NCBI GenBank assembly: GCA_958448515.1 | Contig: CAUDEF010000019.1 | Location: 1 to 39,302 of the forward strand | Reading direction: 5' to 3' | DNA: 39,302 nucleotides | Source: an uncultured Phascolarctobacterium sp. | GTDB taxonomy: Bacteria; Bacillota; Negativicutes; Acidaminococcales; Acidaminococcaceae | Shown: one piece after another, positions 1 to 7,869 of the stretch | Numbering within the stretch: the stretch's first letter is position 1 | How the letters are laid out: the number at the start of each line of letters is the position of its first letter | Position numbers and translations under genes: made by a program | Notes under the pieces: generated by a model | What the model was told of the DNA's origin: nothing | What the model saw: only the letters and a program-made list of their open reading frames with translations | The model's database searches: none

Positions 1-308
1 AGTATTGTCAACACTTTTTCAGCAAGTTTTTTGAAGTTTTTTCTGATACGCTTGGCTGAGTTGGTAAACAGATATATCTTATACCTTTGTTTTAAGCGTG
101 CAAAAATTTATGAATTTTTCAGGATTTTTTGCGTAAAAATTGGGCTTTTTGAGCCTGTTTTTGAAGATTTTCCAAAAATATTTTTAAAATTTTTCAGAAA
201 AATTTCGTGAAATTTCAATTTTGACATATAAAAAACATAACTTTGTTTTATCATATTAACATAAAATAAATGAAAAGCGATGTGATTTTTATGAAAGAAT
301 TAGATAAA
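1..308. other. AT-rich non-coding stretch
   Basis: No credible gene is seen here. A weak hairpin (GGCT 143-146 with AGCC 152-155, followed by T's to 162) could be a poor terminator for something to the left of the window. A perfect -35 hexamer TTGACA lies at 221-226, but no good -10 follows at 16-18 bp; the nearest candidate, TATCAT at 249-254, is too far. A promoter for the small exported protein downstream is therefore possible but not convincing. Confidence 0.5.
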
Positions 309-578
309 ATGTTTCAAAAAACTATTGCCGCAACACTCGCCGCTGTTTTTCTGACTCTTCCATTAGCAAACCTGGCAGCGGCTGATGAAAGACATGCTCC
401 GCCGCCTCCGCCAAAACACGAGGATCGTTATGACCGTGACAAAGATAAACATCATAACCCGCCCCCTCCACCTAAACCTAAAGAAAAAGAAGATAAGGAC
501 AAAGATGATAATGGCAATGCTGTAACAGGTTTCATTATCGGCGCAGCAGTAGGTGCTATTGTTGCCAAAAACACCTGA
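309..578 (+). CDS. Small exported Pro/Lys/Asp-rich protein with C-terminal glycine-zipper segment
   Basis: This is an 89-residue protein that I do not recognise as a named family. From the ATG at 309 it starts MFQKTIAATLAAVFLTLPLA and continues to an NLAAA/DE cleavage site near residue 24, a standard Sec signal peptide. In-frame ATGs at 270 and 291 would only add a charged N-terminus, and none of the three has a strong ribosome binding site, so the start is uncertain. The mature part has two PPPPP tracts separated by a His/Asp/Lys-rich segment, then a run of Lys/Glu/Asp. It ends with a hydrophobic stretch VTGFIIGAAVGAIVA whose Gly/Ala spacing resembles a glycine zipper that could insert into or associate with a membrane. 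The gene stands alone and faces lysS, with which it shares a terminator. An envelope location is likely; the role is unknown. Confidence 0.7.
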   Translation: MFQKTIAATLAAVFLTLPLANLAAADERHAPPPPPKHEDRYDRDKDKHHNPPPPPKPKEKEDKDKDDNGNAVTGFIIGAAVGAIVAKNT

Positions 579-587
579 TAAACGACA

Positions 588-618
588 AAAAAGCTCGGGA
601 TATACTCCCGAGCTTTTT
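588..618. terminator. Bidirectional terminator between the small exported protein gene and lysS
   Basis: AAAAAGCTCGGGA (588-600) pairs perfectly with TCCCGAGCTTTTT (606-618) around the loop TATAC. The stem is flanked by A's on one side and T's on the other, so it can end transcripts arriving from either converging gene. Confidence 0.9.
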
Positions 619-636
619 CATTTTAAAAACTCTTTA

Positions 637-2160
637 TTATTGATTTTTGTGGCGCATATGCGGGAAGAAAAGGACATCACGAATGGAACTGCTGTCTGTC
701 AGGAACATTACCAGACGATCAATACCTATGCCAAGACCGCCTGTAGGAGGCAGACCATATTCAAGAGCATTTACAAAGTCTTCGTCCATCATATGTGCTT
801 CATCATCGCCTGCATTACGTTCTTCAACCTGTTTCATAAAACGTTCACGCTGATCAATAGGATCATTTAATTCAGTGAAGCCATTGCAGATTTCACGTGC
901 ATAAATAAAGCCTTCAAAACGATCGGTGATTTCCGGATTTTCTACGCTGCTCTTAGCCAACGGAGAAATTTCTTTCGGATGGCCGGTGATAAAGGTAGGC
1001 TGAATGAGTTTATCTTCAACATGTTCTTCAAAGCATGCATTGATAATTTTGCCGATACCATATGTTTTTTCAATAGGTACATTGATAGCTGCCGCCATTT
1101 TACGAGCTTCCTCGATATCAGTAATACCGGTAAAGTCCTGACCGGTATATTTTGCAACTGCTTCAATCATAGTCATTCTGTTCCAGGGCGGAGTGAGATC
1201 AATTTCCTGTCCTTCATAGGTGATTTTCATAGTTCCCAGAACTTTTTGCGCAGTCTGAGAAACAATGGTTTCTGTAAGTTCCATCATATCTTTGTAATCA
1301 GCAAAAGCCTGATAAATTTCTACGATGGTAAATTCAGGATTATGTTTAATGTCAATGCCTTCATTACGGAATACACGTCCTAATTCATATACGCGATCCA
1401 TGCCGCCAACAATAAGGCGTTTCAAATAAAGTTCCGGTGCAATACGCATGTAAAGCTGCATATCAAGAGCATTATGATAAGTGATAAACGGACGCGCTGC
1501 TGCACCTCCGGCAATAGTATGCATAATAGGAGTTTCTACTTCAAGGAAATCACGGCCGTCAAGAATTTCACGTACACTTTTGATAATCTGACTGCGTTTT
1601 ACAAAAGTATCCCTTACTTCAGGATTTACAATTAAGTCAACATAACGCTGACGATAACGCATTTCAATATCTTTTAAGCCATGCCATTTTTCCGGCAGCG
1701 GACGCAAAGATTTGGAAAGCATTTCCAGAGAAACAGCTTTAATGGATAATTCGCCCATGTGGGTGCGGAAAACAGTACCGCATACGCCAACAATATCACC
1801 AATATCCATCATTTTAATCAAAGCGTAGTTTTCTTCGCCAATAGCGTCTTTACGTACATAAACCTGAATTCTGCCGCTTTTATCCATTACGTCCATAAAG
1901 CAGGTTTTGCCATGGCCACGAATAGCCATTACACGTCCTGCCAGGCGTACGATTGTTTCATTAGCAGACAGTTCTTCAAACTGAGCCGCAATATCTGCAG
2001 CATGGTGTGACCATTCAAATTTGTGACCGAAAGGAAGCCAGCCATGCTCTTCAATTTTGTGCATTTTATCAAGACGCACCTGCATTTGTTCATTTATTTC
2101 TTTTTCTGTCAGCGGAGCTTTTTCTTCCACTGGTTGTTGGTTATTTTTTTCTTCAGCCAT
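637..2160 (-). CDS. lysS: Lysyl-tRNA synthetase, class II
   Basis: This enzyme charges tRNA-Lys with lysine in the cytoplasm. The 507 residues match the usual class II LysRS length. An OB-fold anticodon-binding domain occupies roughly residues 60-180, followed by the class II catalytic core: motif 2 is visible as RVFRNEGID and motif 3 as GLGIGIDRLVM near the C-terminus. The N-terminal 30 residues are a charged, flexible extension. The ATG at 2160 is preceded by GGGGAG at good spacing. It lies 15 bp downstream of greA and is very likely cotranscribed with it from the promoter at 2733-2762; greA-lysS adjacency is common in Firmicutes. The unit ends at the terminator at 588-618. Confidence 0.98.
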   Translation of the reverse strand: MAEEKNNQQPVEEKAPLTEKEINEQMQVRLDKMHKIEEHGWLPFGHKFEWSHHAADIAAQFEELSANETIVRLAGRVMAIRGHGKTCFMDVMDKSGRIQVYVRKDAIGEENYALIKMMDIGDIVGVCGTVFRTHMGELSIKAVSLEMLSKSLRPLPEKWHGLKDIEMRYRQRYVDLIVNPEVRDTFVKRSQIIKSVREILDGRDFLEVETPIMHTIAGGAAARPFITYHNALDMQLYMRIAPELYLKRLIVGGMDRVYELGRVFRNEGIDIKHNPEFTIVEIYQAFADYKDMMELTETIVSQTAQKVLGTMKITYEGQEIDLTPPWNRMTMIEAVAKYTGQDFTGITDIEEARKMAAAINVPIEKTYGIGKIINACFEEHVEDKLIQPTFITGHPKEISPLAKSSVENPEITDRFEGFIYAREICNGFTELNDPIDQRERFMKQVEERNAGDDEAHMMDEDFVNALEYGLPPTGGLGIGIDRLVMFLTDSSSIRDVLFFPHMRHKNQ

Positions 2161-2175
2161 AGTTTTCTCCCCTAA

Positions 2176-2652
2176 TTATTTTATTTCAATGATTTTATAA
2201 GACAATTCACCGACAGGAGTATTTACCTGAACAATGGTATTAACCTTATGACCAAGTATTGCAGCTCCTACAGGAGATTCATTGGAAATTTTATTTTCAA
2301 ACGGATCTGCTTCTGTAGTACCAACTATAGTATATGTTTCTTCTTCTTCGGTTTCCAGATCTTTTACTACAACGGTAGAACCCAGGGAAACAATATCTTT
2401 CTTTTTGCTTGCACTGTCATCAATGATGATAGCGGTGTTAATCATCTGCTCTAATTCAATGATACGGCCTTCAATAAAAGCCTGCTCACTTTTTGCATCA
2501 TCATATTCAGAGTTTTCGCTGATATCACCGTAAGAAATTGCAACTTTCAAACGTTCAGCAACTTCCTGACGACGTACACTGCGAAGGTTTTCCAGTTCAT
2601 CTTCTAATTTTTTGAGACCTTCTGCGGTTAAAATTGTTTCTTTACTAGCCAT
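2176..2652 (-). CDS. greA: Transcription elongation factor GreA
   Basis: GreA rescues backtracked RNA polymerase by stimulating cleavage of the transcript's 3' end through the secondary channel. The 158 residues are the standard length. The N-terminal coiled-coil hairpin (about 1-75) is visible, with the acidic tip sequence YGDISENSEYDDAKSEQ carrying the catalytic acidic residues. The C-terminal FKBP-like domain follows and contains the family signature SPVGAAILGHK. The ATG at 2652 has AAGGAG upstream. It is the first gene of the greA-lysS unit and has its own promoter just upstream, so it need not depend on the unknown two-gene unit that precedes it. Confidence 0.97.
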   Translation of the reverse strand: MASKETILTAEGLKKLEDELENLRSVRRQEVAERLKVAISYGDISENSEYDDAKSEQAFIEGRIIELEQMINTAIIIDDSASKKKDIVSLGSTVVVKDLETEEEETYTIVGTTEADPFENKISNESPVGAAILGHKVNTIVQVNTPVGELSYKIIEIK

Positions 2653-2732
2653 GTTCCTGCTCCTTTATTCAATTAAATTATTTTATATGCCAAGCCGAAA
2701 ATAAACTGCGGCTTTACTGCAGCTACAGATAA

Positions 2733-2762
2733 ATTATATCATATTTAATCTTTTTTCACCAA
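2733..2762 (-). promoter_or_regulatory. Promoter of greA-lysS
   Basis: On the minus strand, TTGGTG (2762-2757) is followed after 18 bp by a perfect TATAAT (2738-2733). It lies about 80 bp before the greA start, just after the stop of the preceding gene. Confidence 0.75.
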
Positions 2763-2773
2763 AGCTTATTATA

Positions 2774-3853
2774 CTAATAGGTCGCCAGTTCCTTTTCTGC
2801 CAGATTTCTGATTTTGCAGATTTCTTCAGATGTTACTGCCCTCTCAAAATTTCTGAATCCTGCAAGCTTGAAATTATGCTTTTTGGCAAGTTCAGCAATG
2901 GTAATAATCTTTTTCAGTTCCAGATTGCGTCCTAAAGTAAAGCTTTCATATTTTTTCTCCAAAGCCAAAATCATGGTTTCTGCCATGCAGGCATATGAAG
3001 TGTGCGGCGGAAAACCAAAATTAAAATGGAAATCCACATTTCCGGGTACATTTATTACTCCGCCTTCAATTACAAGAACATCTTTACGCTTTGCAGATAC
3101 TTCCTTGGAAACATTGCGTGGTCTTGCCACATCACATACAACTGCGCCTGGCTTTAAACTTTCCGGTGCAATCAAAAAATCCAGCGCACTGGTTACTGTA
3201 ATTACAATATCCGCCTGATGCAAAGCACTGCTTATTTTATCTGTAACCTCTACCGTACACTCATGTTCTGAAATTATCTGAGCTGCAAGTTCTTCCAAAG
3301 GTGCCATATGTCTGGCAACAAGCGTAATATGCTGTACTTCGCCAGCCAGCAGCCTTACTGCAGCAGAACCTATTGAACCACTGGCACCTACAACAACAGC
3401 TCTGCAGTCTTCCAGTTTTTTGCCCATCAGCTTAACAGCTTCTTTGGTACCTTCAATAGCAGTTGCCACAGTGTAACTGTTACCGGAAGTAACCGCTATA
3501 TCAAGATTCTTATCAATTGTAATACCGGCATCACCAACAACTGAGGTAAATGCTCCAAGACCTACAATTTTAGCGCCAAGTTCCTGAGCAACACGTCCTG
3601 ATTCTATAATTCGTTCCATAACAAATTCTTCCGGTAACTCAAGCATCTGCTTAGCTGTAAGCGGGCAGCCTATAAACCATCCTTCAGCCTCTGCAAACGG
3701 ACTTTGAATACCGGTTATATGTGATACCTTAAAAGGTTTTTTCTTTTTTAAGCAAGCCTCCAGAAAACTGTGAGGGATATATTTAAAAATCGGAGAAACA
3801 TGCTCCATATCCTCAATTGACAGAGGATGAATAATAAACGCAAACTTTTCCAT
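2774..3853 (-). CDS. Acyl-ACP-reductase-like Rossmann protein (COG5322 type; often labelled shikimate dehydrogenase)
   Basis: The 359-residue protein strongly recalls cyanobacterial long-chain acyl-[ACP] reductase (AAR), the enzyme that makes fatty aldehydes. What I see: LGAFTSVV (99-106), a TSGNSYTVA segment (122-130) like the AAR TTGNTHTAY, the Rossmann loop VGASGSIGSAAVRLL (155-169), an EGGVINVPGNVDF segment (263-275), and YACMAETMILALE (287-299) matching AAR FACFAEAMLLEFE. Cys289 therefore aligns with the acyl-thioester cysteine of AAR. The first 60 residues are less similar. The gene begins 3 bp after the stop of the upstream gene with AAGGAG before the ATG, so the two are cotranscribed. 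The shikimate-dehydrogenase label reflects only the Rossmann fold. NAD(P)-dependent reduction of an acyl thioester is my inference; the natural substrate is unknown. Confidence 0.75.
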   Translation of the reverse strand: MEKFAFIIHPLSIEDMEHVSPIFKYIPHSFLEACLKKKKPFKVSHITGIQSPFAEAEGWFIGCPLTAKQMLELPEEFVMERIIESGRVAQELGAKIVGLGAFTSVVGDAGITIDKNLDIAVTSGNSYTVATAIEGTKEAVKLMGKKLEDCRAVVVGASGSIGSAAVRLLAGEVQHITLVARHMAPLEELAAQIISEHECTVEVTDKISSALHQADIVITVTSALDFLIAPESLKPGAVVCDVARPRNVSKEVSAKRKDVLVIEGGVINVPGNVDFHFNFGFPPHTSYACMAETMILALEKKYESFTLGRNLELKKIITIAELAKKHNFKLAGFRNFERAVTSEEICKIRNLAEKELATY

Positions 3854-3856
3854 TAC

Positions 3857-4789
3857 CTATTGCTGCTCCTTCGTACATATGTACTCAACAGACGATTCTA
3901 TTTTATACCGATCCAATAACTCTATATATTCTTCCGCGCTTAATGCCTGTTTAGCTCCTTTTAAGGCCACAAGCATGGACTCCATAACATTAGTTCCAAA
4001 ACTTCTTCCGCTCAGACACGGAGTAGTTGTAACAAGCATCTTCACCTCTGCCCTGCGCAGCATTTCTCTGTCAGCGGCAGTTACCGTATTAGTAATAATA
4101 ACCTTACCAGTAAGTTTTTCAGGCATAAATTTTTTTATAAAGTGGAAATCTCCGGCAATAATATCATGGGACAAAAAATATTCACCATGTCGTACCTGCC
4201 TTTTTTCCTGCTCCTTACCCATGGGGTAAAAAAATCTTACAGGCAGTTTAGTCAGTAACGGTGCCAGTAATCTTGCCCAAAAGCACAGAGATTTAAGTGA
4301 ATAAAGGGGCTTATTGATATTTAATCCATAAATAAGATCGCCAAAAGTTATTCTGGCACCTGCTTCTGCCAGTGCTTCTGCCATTCCAAAACGGTCAACT
4401 CCGCACATCAGCAAAACTTTGCTGTTATTTAAGGAAATAGTTTTGTTTTCCACCAGCTGCTTTATAAGCCTGCGCTCCAGTGAATTTTTCAGACCGCTTC
4501 CGTCAAGCACCGGAGTTTTTTTCACATTTGCAATGAGCTGCGCAGATTCTCGGAATGTATATCTTCTTCCGCCTGCGTAAACATATAAATCAGTTCCCCC
4601 AAGACCTATGGCGTCAGCCTTGCCATCCCAGTACTCCATAAGCTTTCTGGCTTTTGAAAAATCACCATCTGTTCCGCAGCGCTCAACTGTTATTTCCGTA
4701 TCACCTAAAGTTACGACAGCATGCGCATCACGTGATGATGAGCCTAAACTTATACTTATTACATGTTTTTTTCGACCTTCTGCGCTCAT
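3857..4789 (-). CDS. Conserved uncharacterised protein paired with the acyl-ACP-reductase-like gene (labelled quinate 5-dehydrogenase in some genomes)
   Basis: The 310-residue protein belongs, as far as I recall, to a Firmicutes family annotated quinate 5-dehydrogenase without good reason. Conserved-looking stretches are ISISLGSS (11-18), GTDGD (39-43), GLGGTDLYVYAGGRRY (62-77), KTPVLDGSGLKN (91-102), MCGVDRFGMAEAL (128-140), AGDFHFI (212-218), a TNTVTAAD segment (233-240), TTTP (254-257) and GRSFGTNVME (261-270). I see no quinate dehydrogenase catalytic motif and no classical GxGxxG nucleotide loop. No signal peptide or membrane helix is evident, so it is probably cytosolic. It is the first gene of a two-gene unit, with a good ribosome binding site (AGGAG) and its own promoter-like sequence at 4826-4854. 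The tight coupling to the AAR-like gene suggests a partner in the same reaction or pathway. Confidence 0.7.
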   Translation of the reverse strand: MSAEGRKKHVISISLGSSSRDAHAVVTLGDTEITVERCGTDGDFSKARKLMEYWDGKADAIGLGGTDLYVYAGGRRYTFRESAQLIANVKKTPVLDGSGLKNSLERRLIKQLVENKTISLNNSKVLLMCGVDRFGMAEALAEAGARITFGDLIYGLNINKPLYSLKSLCFWARLLAPLLTKLPVRFFYPMGKEQEKRQVRHGEYFLSHDIIAGDFHFIKKFMPEKLTGKVIITNTVTAADREMLRRAEVKMLVTTTPCLSGRSFGTNVMESMLVALKGAKQALSAEEYIELLDRYKIESSVEYICTKEQQ

Positions 4790-4825
4790 GAAAAACTCCT
4801 AAAGTTATTTGTTTTACAAATTACT

Positions 4826-4854
4826 ATTTTATCATAATTATTTTCTTAAAACAA
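4826..4854 (-). promoter_or_regulatory. Possible promoter of the two-gene acyl-ACP-reductase-like unit
   Basis: On the minus strand, TTGTTT (4854-4849) is followed after 17 bp by TAAAAT (4831-4826), about 35 bp before the gene's ribosome binding site. The surrounding DNA is very AT-rich, so a chance match is possible. Confidence 0.5.
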
Positions 4855-4856
4855 TG

Positions 4857-5855
4857 TCAGCCCCTAAAATGTTTTGCCTCAGCATAATATTTTTCCGCAC
4901 ATTCACGGTACTCTTCCAGCAGCTGGCAAAAATCATCATAAGTATCCATCTTATGAAAGCGGCAGCGGAATTCTGCAGCATGAGGCATACCCTTCAGATA
5001 AGCAGATATATGCCTGCGCATCTCTTTTACTGATATGTATTCTCCTTTAAAATCAATTAACATGCGTAAATGCTCTGCTGCCAGATCAAGTTTTTCATTT
5101 AAGGTAACTTCCCTGAAATCCTCATTGCCCTCCAAAGCATTTTTTAACTGTGCAAAAATCCAGGGATTGCCATCGGCACCGCGTCCTACAGCAACGCCGT
5201 CACATCCGGTCTGTCGCATCATATTCAGTCCATCTGCAGCAGAAAAAATATCGCCGTTGCCAAAAACAGGAATACTGATGCTTTCTTTTACTGCAGCAAT
5301 AATATTCCAGTCAGCCTTGCCTTCATAAAACTGCTTTCTTGTTCTTCCATGAACAGTTACTGCTGCCGCACCTGCACTTTCAGCAAGTTTTGCAATTTCC
5401 ACAGCATTTTTATGTTCATCATCCCAGCCGGCTCTGAACTTTACAGTCACCGGAATTTTTACAGCCTTTACCATTGCAGATAAAATTTCATATGCCAGCT
5501 TAGGATTATTCATCAGTGCAGAGCCTTCACCATTATTGACTATTTTGGGCACAGGGCAGCCCATATTAAGATCAATAACATCAGCACCACTTGCCTCTAC
5601 AATTCTTGATGCCTCAGCAAGTTCTTCCGGCACACTGCCAAAAAGCTGTATGGCTGTTGGTCTTTCAGCAGCATCAATTTTAAGCATTTCTGTGGTTTTA
5701 ACATTTTTATACAGCAAACCTTTGGCACTTACCATTTCAGAAACAGTAAAACCACAGCCCAGCCTTTTGCAGATTACTCTGAAAGGAAGATCAGTAATTC
5801 CGGCCATAGGAGCCAGAGCCACAGGAGTTTTTAATTCTATATTACCAAGTTTCAT
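4857..5855 (-). CDS. dusB: tRNA-dihydrouridine synthase, DusB family
   Basis: This FMN-dependent enzyme reduces specific uridines in the tRNA D-loop to dihydrouridine. The 332 residues form a TIM barrel, opening with the FMN-binding LAPMAGITDLPFR (14-26). The catalytic cysteine is Cys100 in DLNMGCPVPKIV. VTVHGRTRKQFYEGKADW and the phosphate-binding end FGNGDIFSA are also typical, and a helical C-terminal tRNA-binding domain follows from about residue 245. The ATG at 5855 is preceded by GAAAGGA. It lies downstream of coaX, separated by a hairpin. DusB next to lysS is an arrangement shared with Bacillus (yacF-lysS), although here three other genes lie between them. Confidence 0.96.
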   Translation of the reverse strand: MKLGNIELKTPVALAPMAGITDLPFRVICKRLGCGFTVSEMVSAKGLLYKNVKTTEMLKIDAAERPTAIQLFGSVPEELAEASRIVEASGADVIDLNMGCPVPKIVNNGEGSALMNNPKLAYEILSAMVKAVKIPVTVKFRAGWDDEHKNAVEIAKLAESAGAAAVTVHGRTRKQFYEGKADWNIIAAVKESISIPVFGNGDIFSAADGLNMMRQTGCDGVAVGRGADGNPWIFAQLKNALEGNEDFREVTLNEKLDLAAEHLRMLIDFKGEYISVKEMRRHISAYLKGMPHAAEFRCRFHKMDTYDDFCQLLEEYRECAEKYYAEAKHFRG

Positions 5856-5879
5856 AAAAATCCTTTCATAAATAAAGAT

Positions 5880-5897
5880 AGCCCGCCTAAGCGGGCT
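5880..5897 (-). terminator. Hairpin between coaX and dusB
   Basis: AGCCCGC (5880-5886) pairs with GCGGGCT (5891-5897) around a 4-nt loop. On the minus strand only a broken T tract (ATCTTTATT) follows, so it is probably a partial terminator or attenuator that lowers dusB expression relative to coaX, rather than a full stop. Confidence 0.55.
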
Positions 5898-5903
5898 GTA
5901 TTT

Positions 5904-6680
5904 TTATTTAGAGTTTTTTTCGTATAAAATACGCAAGCCATCTAAAGTAAGGAATGGCTCAACCATATCAATTGCGTCAGACTCGGCAGCCATAGTATTT
6001 GCAAAACCACCTGTTGCAATAACATAAGCATCTCCGCCCAGTTCTTCCTTCATATGGTTAACAATACCTTCCATCTGCCCTACAAATCCATATAAAACGC
6101 CTGCCTGCATAGAGCTTACAGTATTACGGCAAATAACAGTTTTAGGCTTAATCAGTTCAATACGCGGAAGCTTAGCTGTTCTCTGGAACAAAGCATCGCT
6201 GGATATGCCGATACCCGGAGCAATTGCACCACCAAGGTATTCGCCGTTAGGCAAGAGCGCACAGAAAGTAGTTGCGGTACCAAAATCAATAACGATCATC
6301 GGTTTGCCAACTTTGCTGTATTTATCAAGTGCGGCTACAGCATTAACTATGCGGTCTGCACCAACTTCTTTCGGATTATCGTATTTGATAGAAATACCGT
6401 TTTTAATACCGGGTCCAACAACCATGGGACTAATACCAAAATATCTTTCACACATATGGCATAAAGGGATTAATACCGGAGGTACTACGCTGGAAATAAT
6501 TACAGAAGTTACCTCATTCATAGGTACATCACTGTAATCAAACATGCTGCGCAGCAAAATTCCATACTCATCAGCAGTTTTAGTACGGTCTGTAGAGAAA
6601 CGCCAATGCATTTTTAAATCACGATTTTCAAAAACGCCTGCAACTATATTGGTATTACCCACATCAATAACCAGTAACAT
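5904..6680 (-). CDS. coaX: Type III pantothenate kinase
   Basis: CoaX phosphorylates pantothenate in the first step of coenzyme A synthesis. The 258-residue length is normal. The ASKHA-fold phosphate loop DVGNTN (6-11), the GADRIVNAV segment with catalytic Asp109 (107-115) and IDFGTATTF (131-139) are diagnostic of the type III enzyme, which is not feedback-inhibited by CoA in characterised members. The ATG at 6680 is preceded by AAGGAGG. A strong promoter lies just upstream, between coaX and birA. It shares ancestry of position with B. subtilis coaX, which sits next to ftsH. Confidence 0.97.
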   Translation of the reverse strand: MLLVIDVGNTNIVAGVFENRDLKMHWRFSTDRTKTADEYGILLRSMFDYSDVPMNEVTSVIISSVVPPVLIPLCHMCERYFGISPMVVGPGIKNGISIKYDNPKEVGADRIVNAVAALDKYSKVGKPMIVIDFGTATTFCALLPNGEYLGGAIAPGIGISSDALFQRTAKLPRIELIKPKTVICRNTVSSMQAGVLYGFVGQMEGIVNHMKEELGGDAYVIATGGFANTMAAESDAIDMVEPFLTLDGLRILYEKNSK

Positions 6681-6736
6681 TCATTATCCTCCTTGGAAAA
6701 AGATTCCCAACTTTTATCTTTTAAAAAACCTTTTCT

Positions 6737-6765
6737 ATTATACGCAAAACCCTGAAATATTGCAA
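6737..6765 (-). promoter_or_regulatory. Promoter of coaX(-dusB)
   Basis: On the minus strand, TTGCAA (6765-6760) is followed by exactly 17 bp and a perfect TATAAT (6742-6737), about 60 bp upstream of coaX and directly after the birA stop codon. Confidence 0.8.
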
Positions 6766-6769
6766 CTAT

Positions 6770-7768
6770 TTATTGATAAGCACCATTTTTAGCAGCAGCC
6801 GGTCGAATAGAAACATCACCTGCTACAACCTTTTCAACTGTTCCGTCATCTTTTTCAACTATCAGCAGGCCTTCTTCATCAATATCAACGGCTTTGCCAA
6901 AATAAGTCATATCAGGGGCAATTACTTTTACCTCCTGACCAAGCGTGCAGGAATATCTGCGCCATTCGTCAAGAACAGGAGCAAATCCCTTTTCCAGAAC
7001 CAGCTCATACAAATCTTCCATATTCTTCAGCATATCTGCCAGCAGGTCAACTCTGGTAAATGGTTCTTCTGCCACATCGGCAACAGATACAGCCAAGTCT
7101 CTTACTTCTTCGGGATAATCCTCCGGTTTTCCGTTAGTATTTACGCCGGTACCGATAACAATGTAATTAATATGACCAAACTCAGCATTCATTTCAGTGA
7201 GAATACCAACCAGCTTTTTGCCGTTTAACAGTACATCATTGGGCCATTTTATAGCTGCATTAACACCTTTAAGTTTGTTAATTGTTTTTACAACGGACAC
7301 TGCCGCCAGCAAAGTGCACTTGGATGCTTCCTGAGGCAAAAAGGGTGGTTTTAAAACAACAGAAAACCAGATTCCCTTAGCATACGGAGAAATCCAGCCG
7401 CGGGAAAGTCTTCCCTTTCCGGCTCCCTGTTCTTCTGCCACTACAAGCAGACCATTTTCGCAGCCACTGTTAGCAATACTTTTTGCCACAGTATTTGTGG
7501 AATCAACTCTGTCCTTATAACAGATACTGTGTCCCAGCCACTTGGTTTTAAGACGGGAAGATATTTCATCCGGGAACAGTCTGTCAGGTGTTTCTTTCAA
7601 AATATAACCTTTTTTAGGTACGGATTCTATTTCATAGCCTTCATTTTTTAATGACTGAATATGTTTCCATATAGCAGTTCTTGATACTTCCAGCTGCTTT
7701 GATATTTCTTCACCGGATACCGGATCACTGCCACTTGCTCTCAATAACTCTAAAATACGTTTACGCAT
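6770..7768 (-). CDS. birA: Bifunctional biotin-protein ligase / biotin repressor BirA
   Basis: BirA activates biotin to biotinyl-5'-AMP and attaches it to carboxylase carrier domains; with an N-terminal DNA-binding domain it can also repress biotin genes. The 332-residue protein has a winged helix-turn-helix (about residues 1-60: SGEEISKQLEVSRTAIWKHI), then the ligase core with DSTN, AGKGRLSRGW (the adenylate-binding GRGRxGR-like loop), IKWPNDVLL and KLVGILTE, and a C-terminal SH3-like domain. I start it at the ATG at 7768, which has GGAGG 8 bp upstream; the GTG 15 bp earlier would overlap that site. No biotin genes are in view. A small inverted repeat lies 27 bp upstream of this start (7795-7813). 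Confidence 0.95.
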   Translation of the reverse strand: MRKRILELLRASGSDPVSGEEISKQLEVSRTAIWKHIQSLKNEGYEIESVPKKGYILKETPDRLFPDEISSRLKTKWLGHSICYKDRVDSTNTVAKSIANSGCENGLLVVAEEQGAGKGRLSRGWISPYAKGIWFSVVLKPPFLPQEASKCTLLAAVSVVKTINKLKGVNAAIKWPNDVLLNGKKLVGILTEMNAEFGHINYIVIGTGVNTNGKPEDYPEEVRDLAVSVADVAEEPFTRVDLLADMLKNMEDLYELVLEKGFAPVLDEWRRYSCTLGQEVKVIAPDMTYFGKAVDIDEEGLLIVEKDDGTVEKVVAGDVSIRPAAAKNGAYQ

Positions 7769-7794
7769 ACACACAACCTCCACTACTATAGCAA

Positions 7795-7813
7795 GGTTAA
7801 CACCCGGTTAACC
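7795..7813. repeat. GGTTAAC inverted repeat upstream of birA
   Basis: GGTTAAC (7795-7801) and GTTAACC (7807-7813) form a perfect 7-bp inverted repeat with a 5-bp spacer, between the ftsH terminator and birA. It could be a protein-binding site acting on birA. It does not have the long spacer of the known BirA operator. Confidence 0.45.
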
Positions 7814-7829
7814 AAAAGTCAAGCAATAA

Positions 7830-7862
7830 ATAAACGCATCTGCCAGCAGCAAATGCGTTTAT
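7830..7862 (-). terminator. Terminator of ftsH
   Basis: ATAAACGCAT (7830-7839) and ATGCGTTTAT (7853-7862) form a perfect 10-bp stem just after the ftsH stop. On the minus strand the stem runs into TTTATTTATT. Confidence 0.75.
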
Positions 7863-7869
7863 TTTTACG

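Noticed and set aside
221..254. A firm promoter for the small exported protein
   Set aside because: TTGACA is perfect but the only -10-like hexamer is 22 bp away, outside the working range.
2774..3853. Shikimate or quinate dehydrogenase
   Set aside because: The Rossmann loop is shared, but the N-terminal substrate domain of AroE is not recognisable, and the motifs follow acyl-ACP reductase instead.
7795..7813. A classical BirA operator
   Set aside because: Known BirA sites have half-sites separated by about 14-16 bp; here the spacer is 5 bp.
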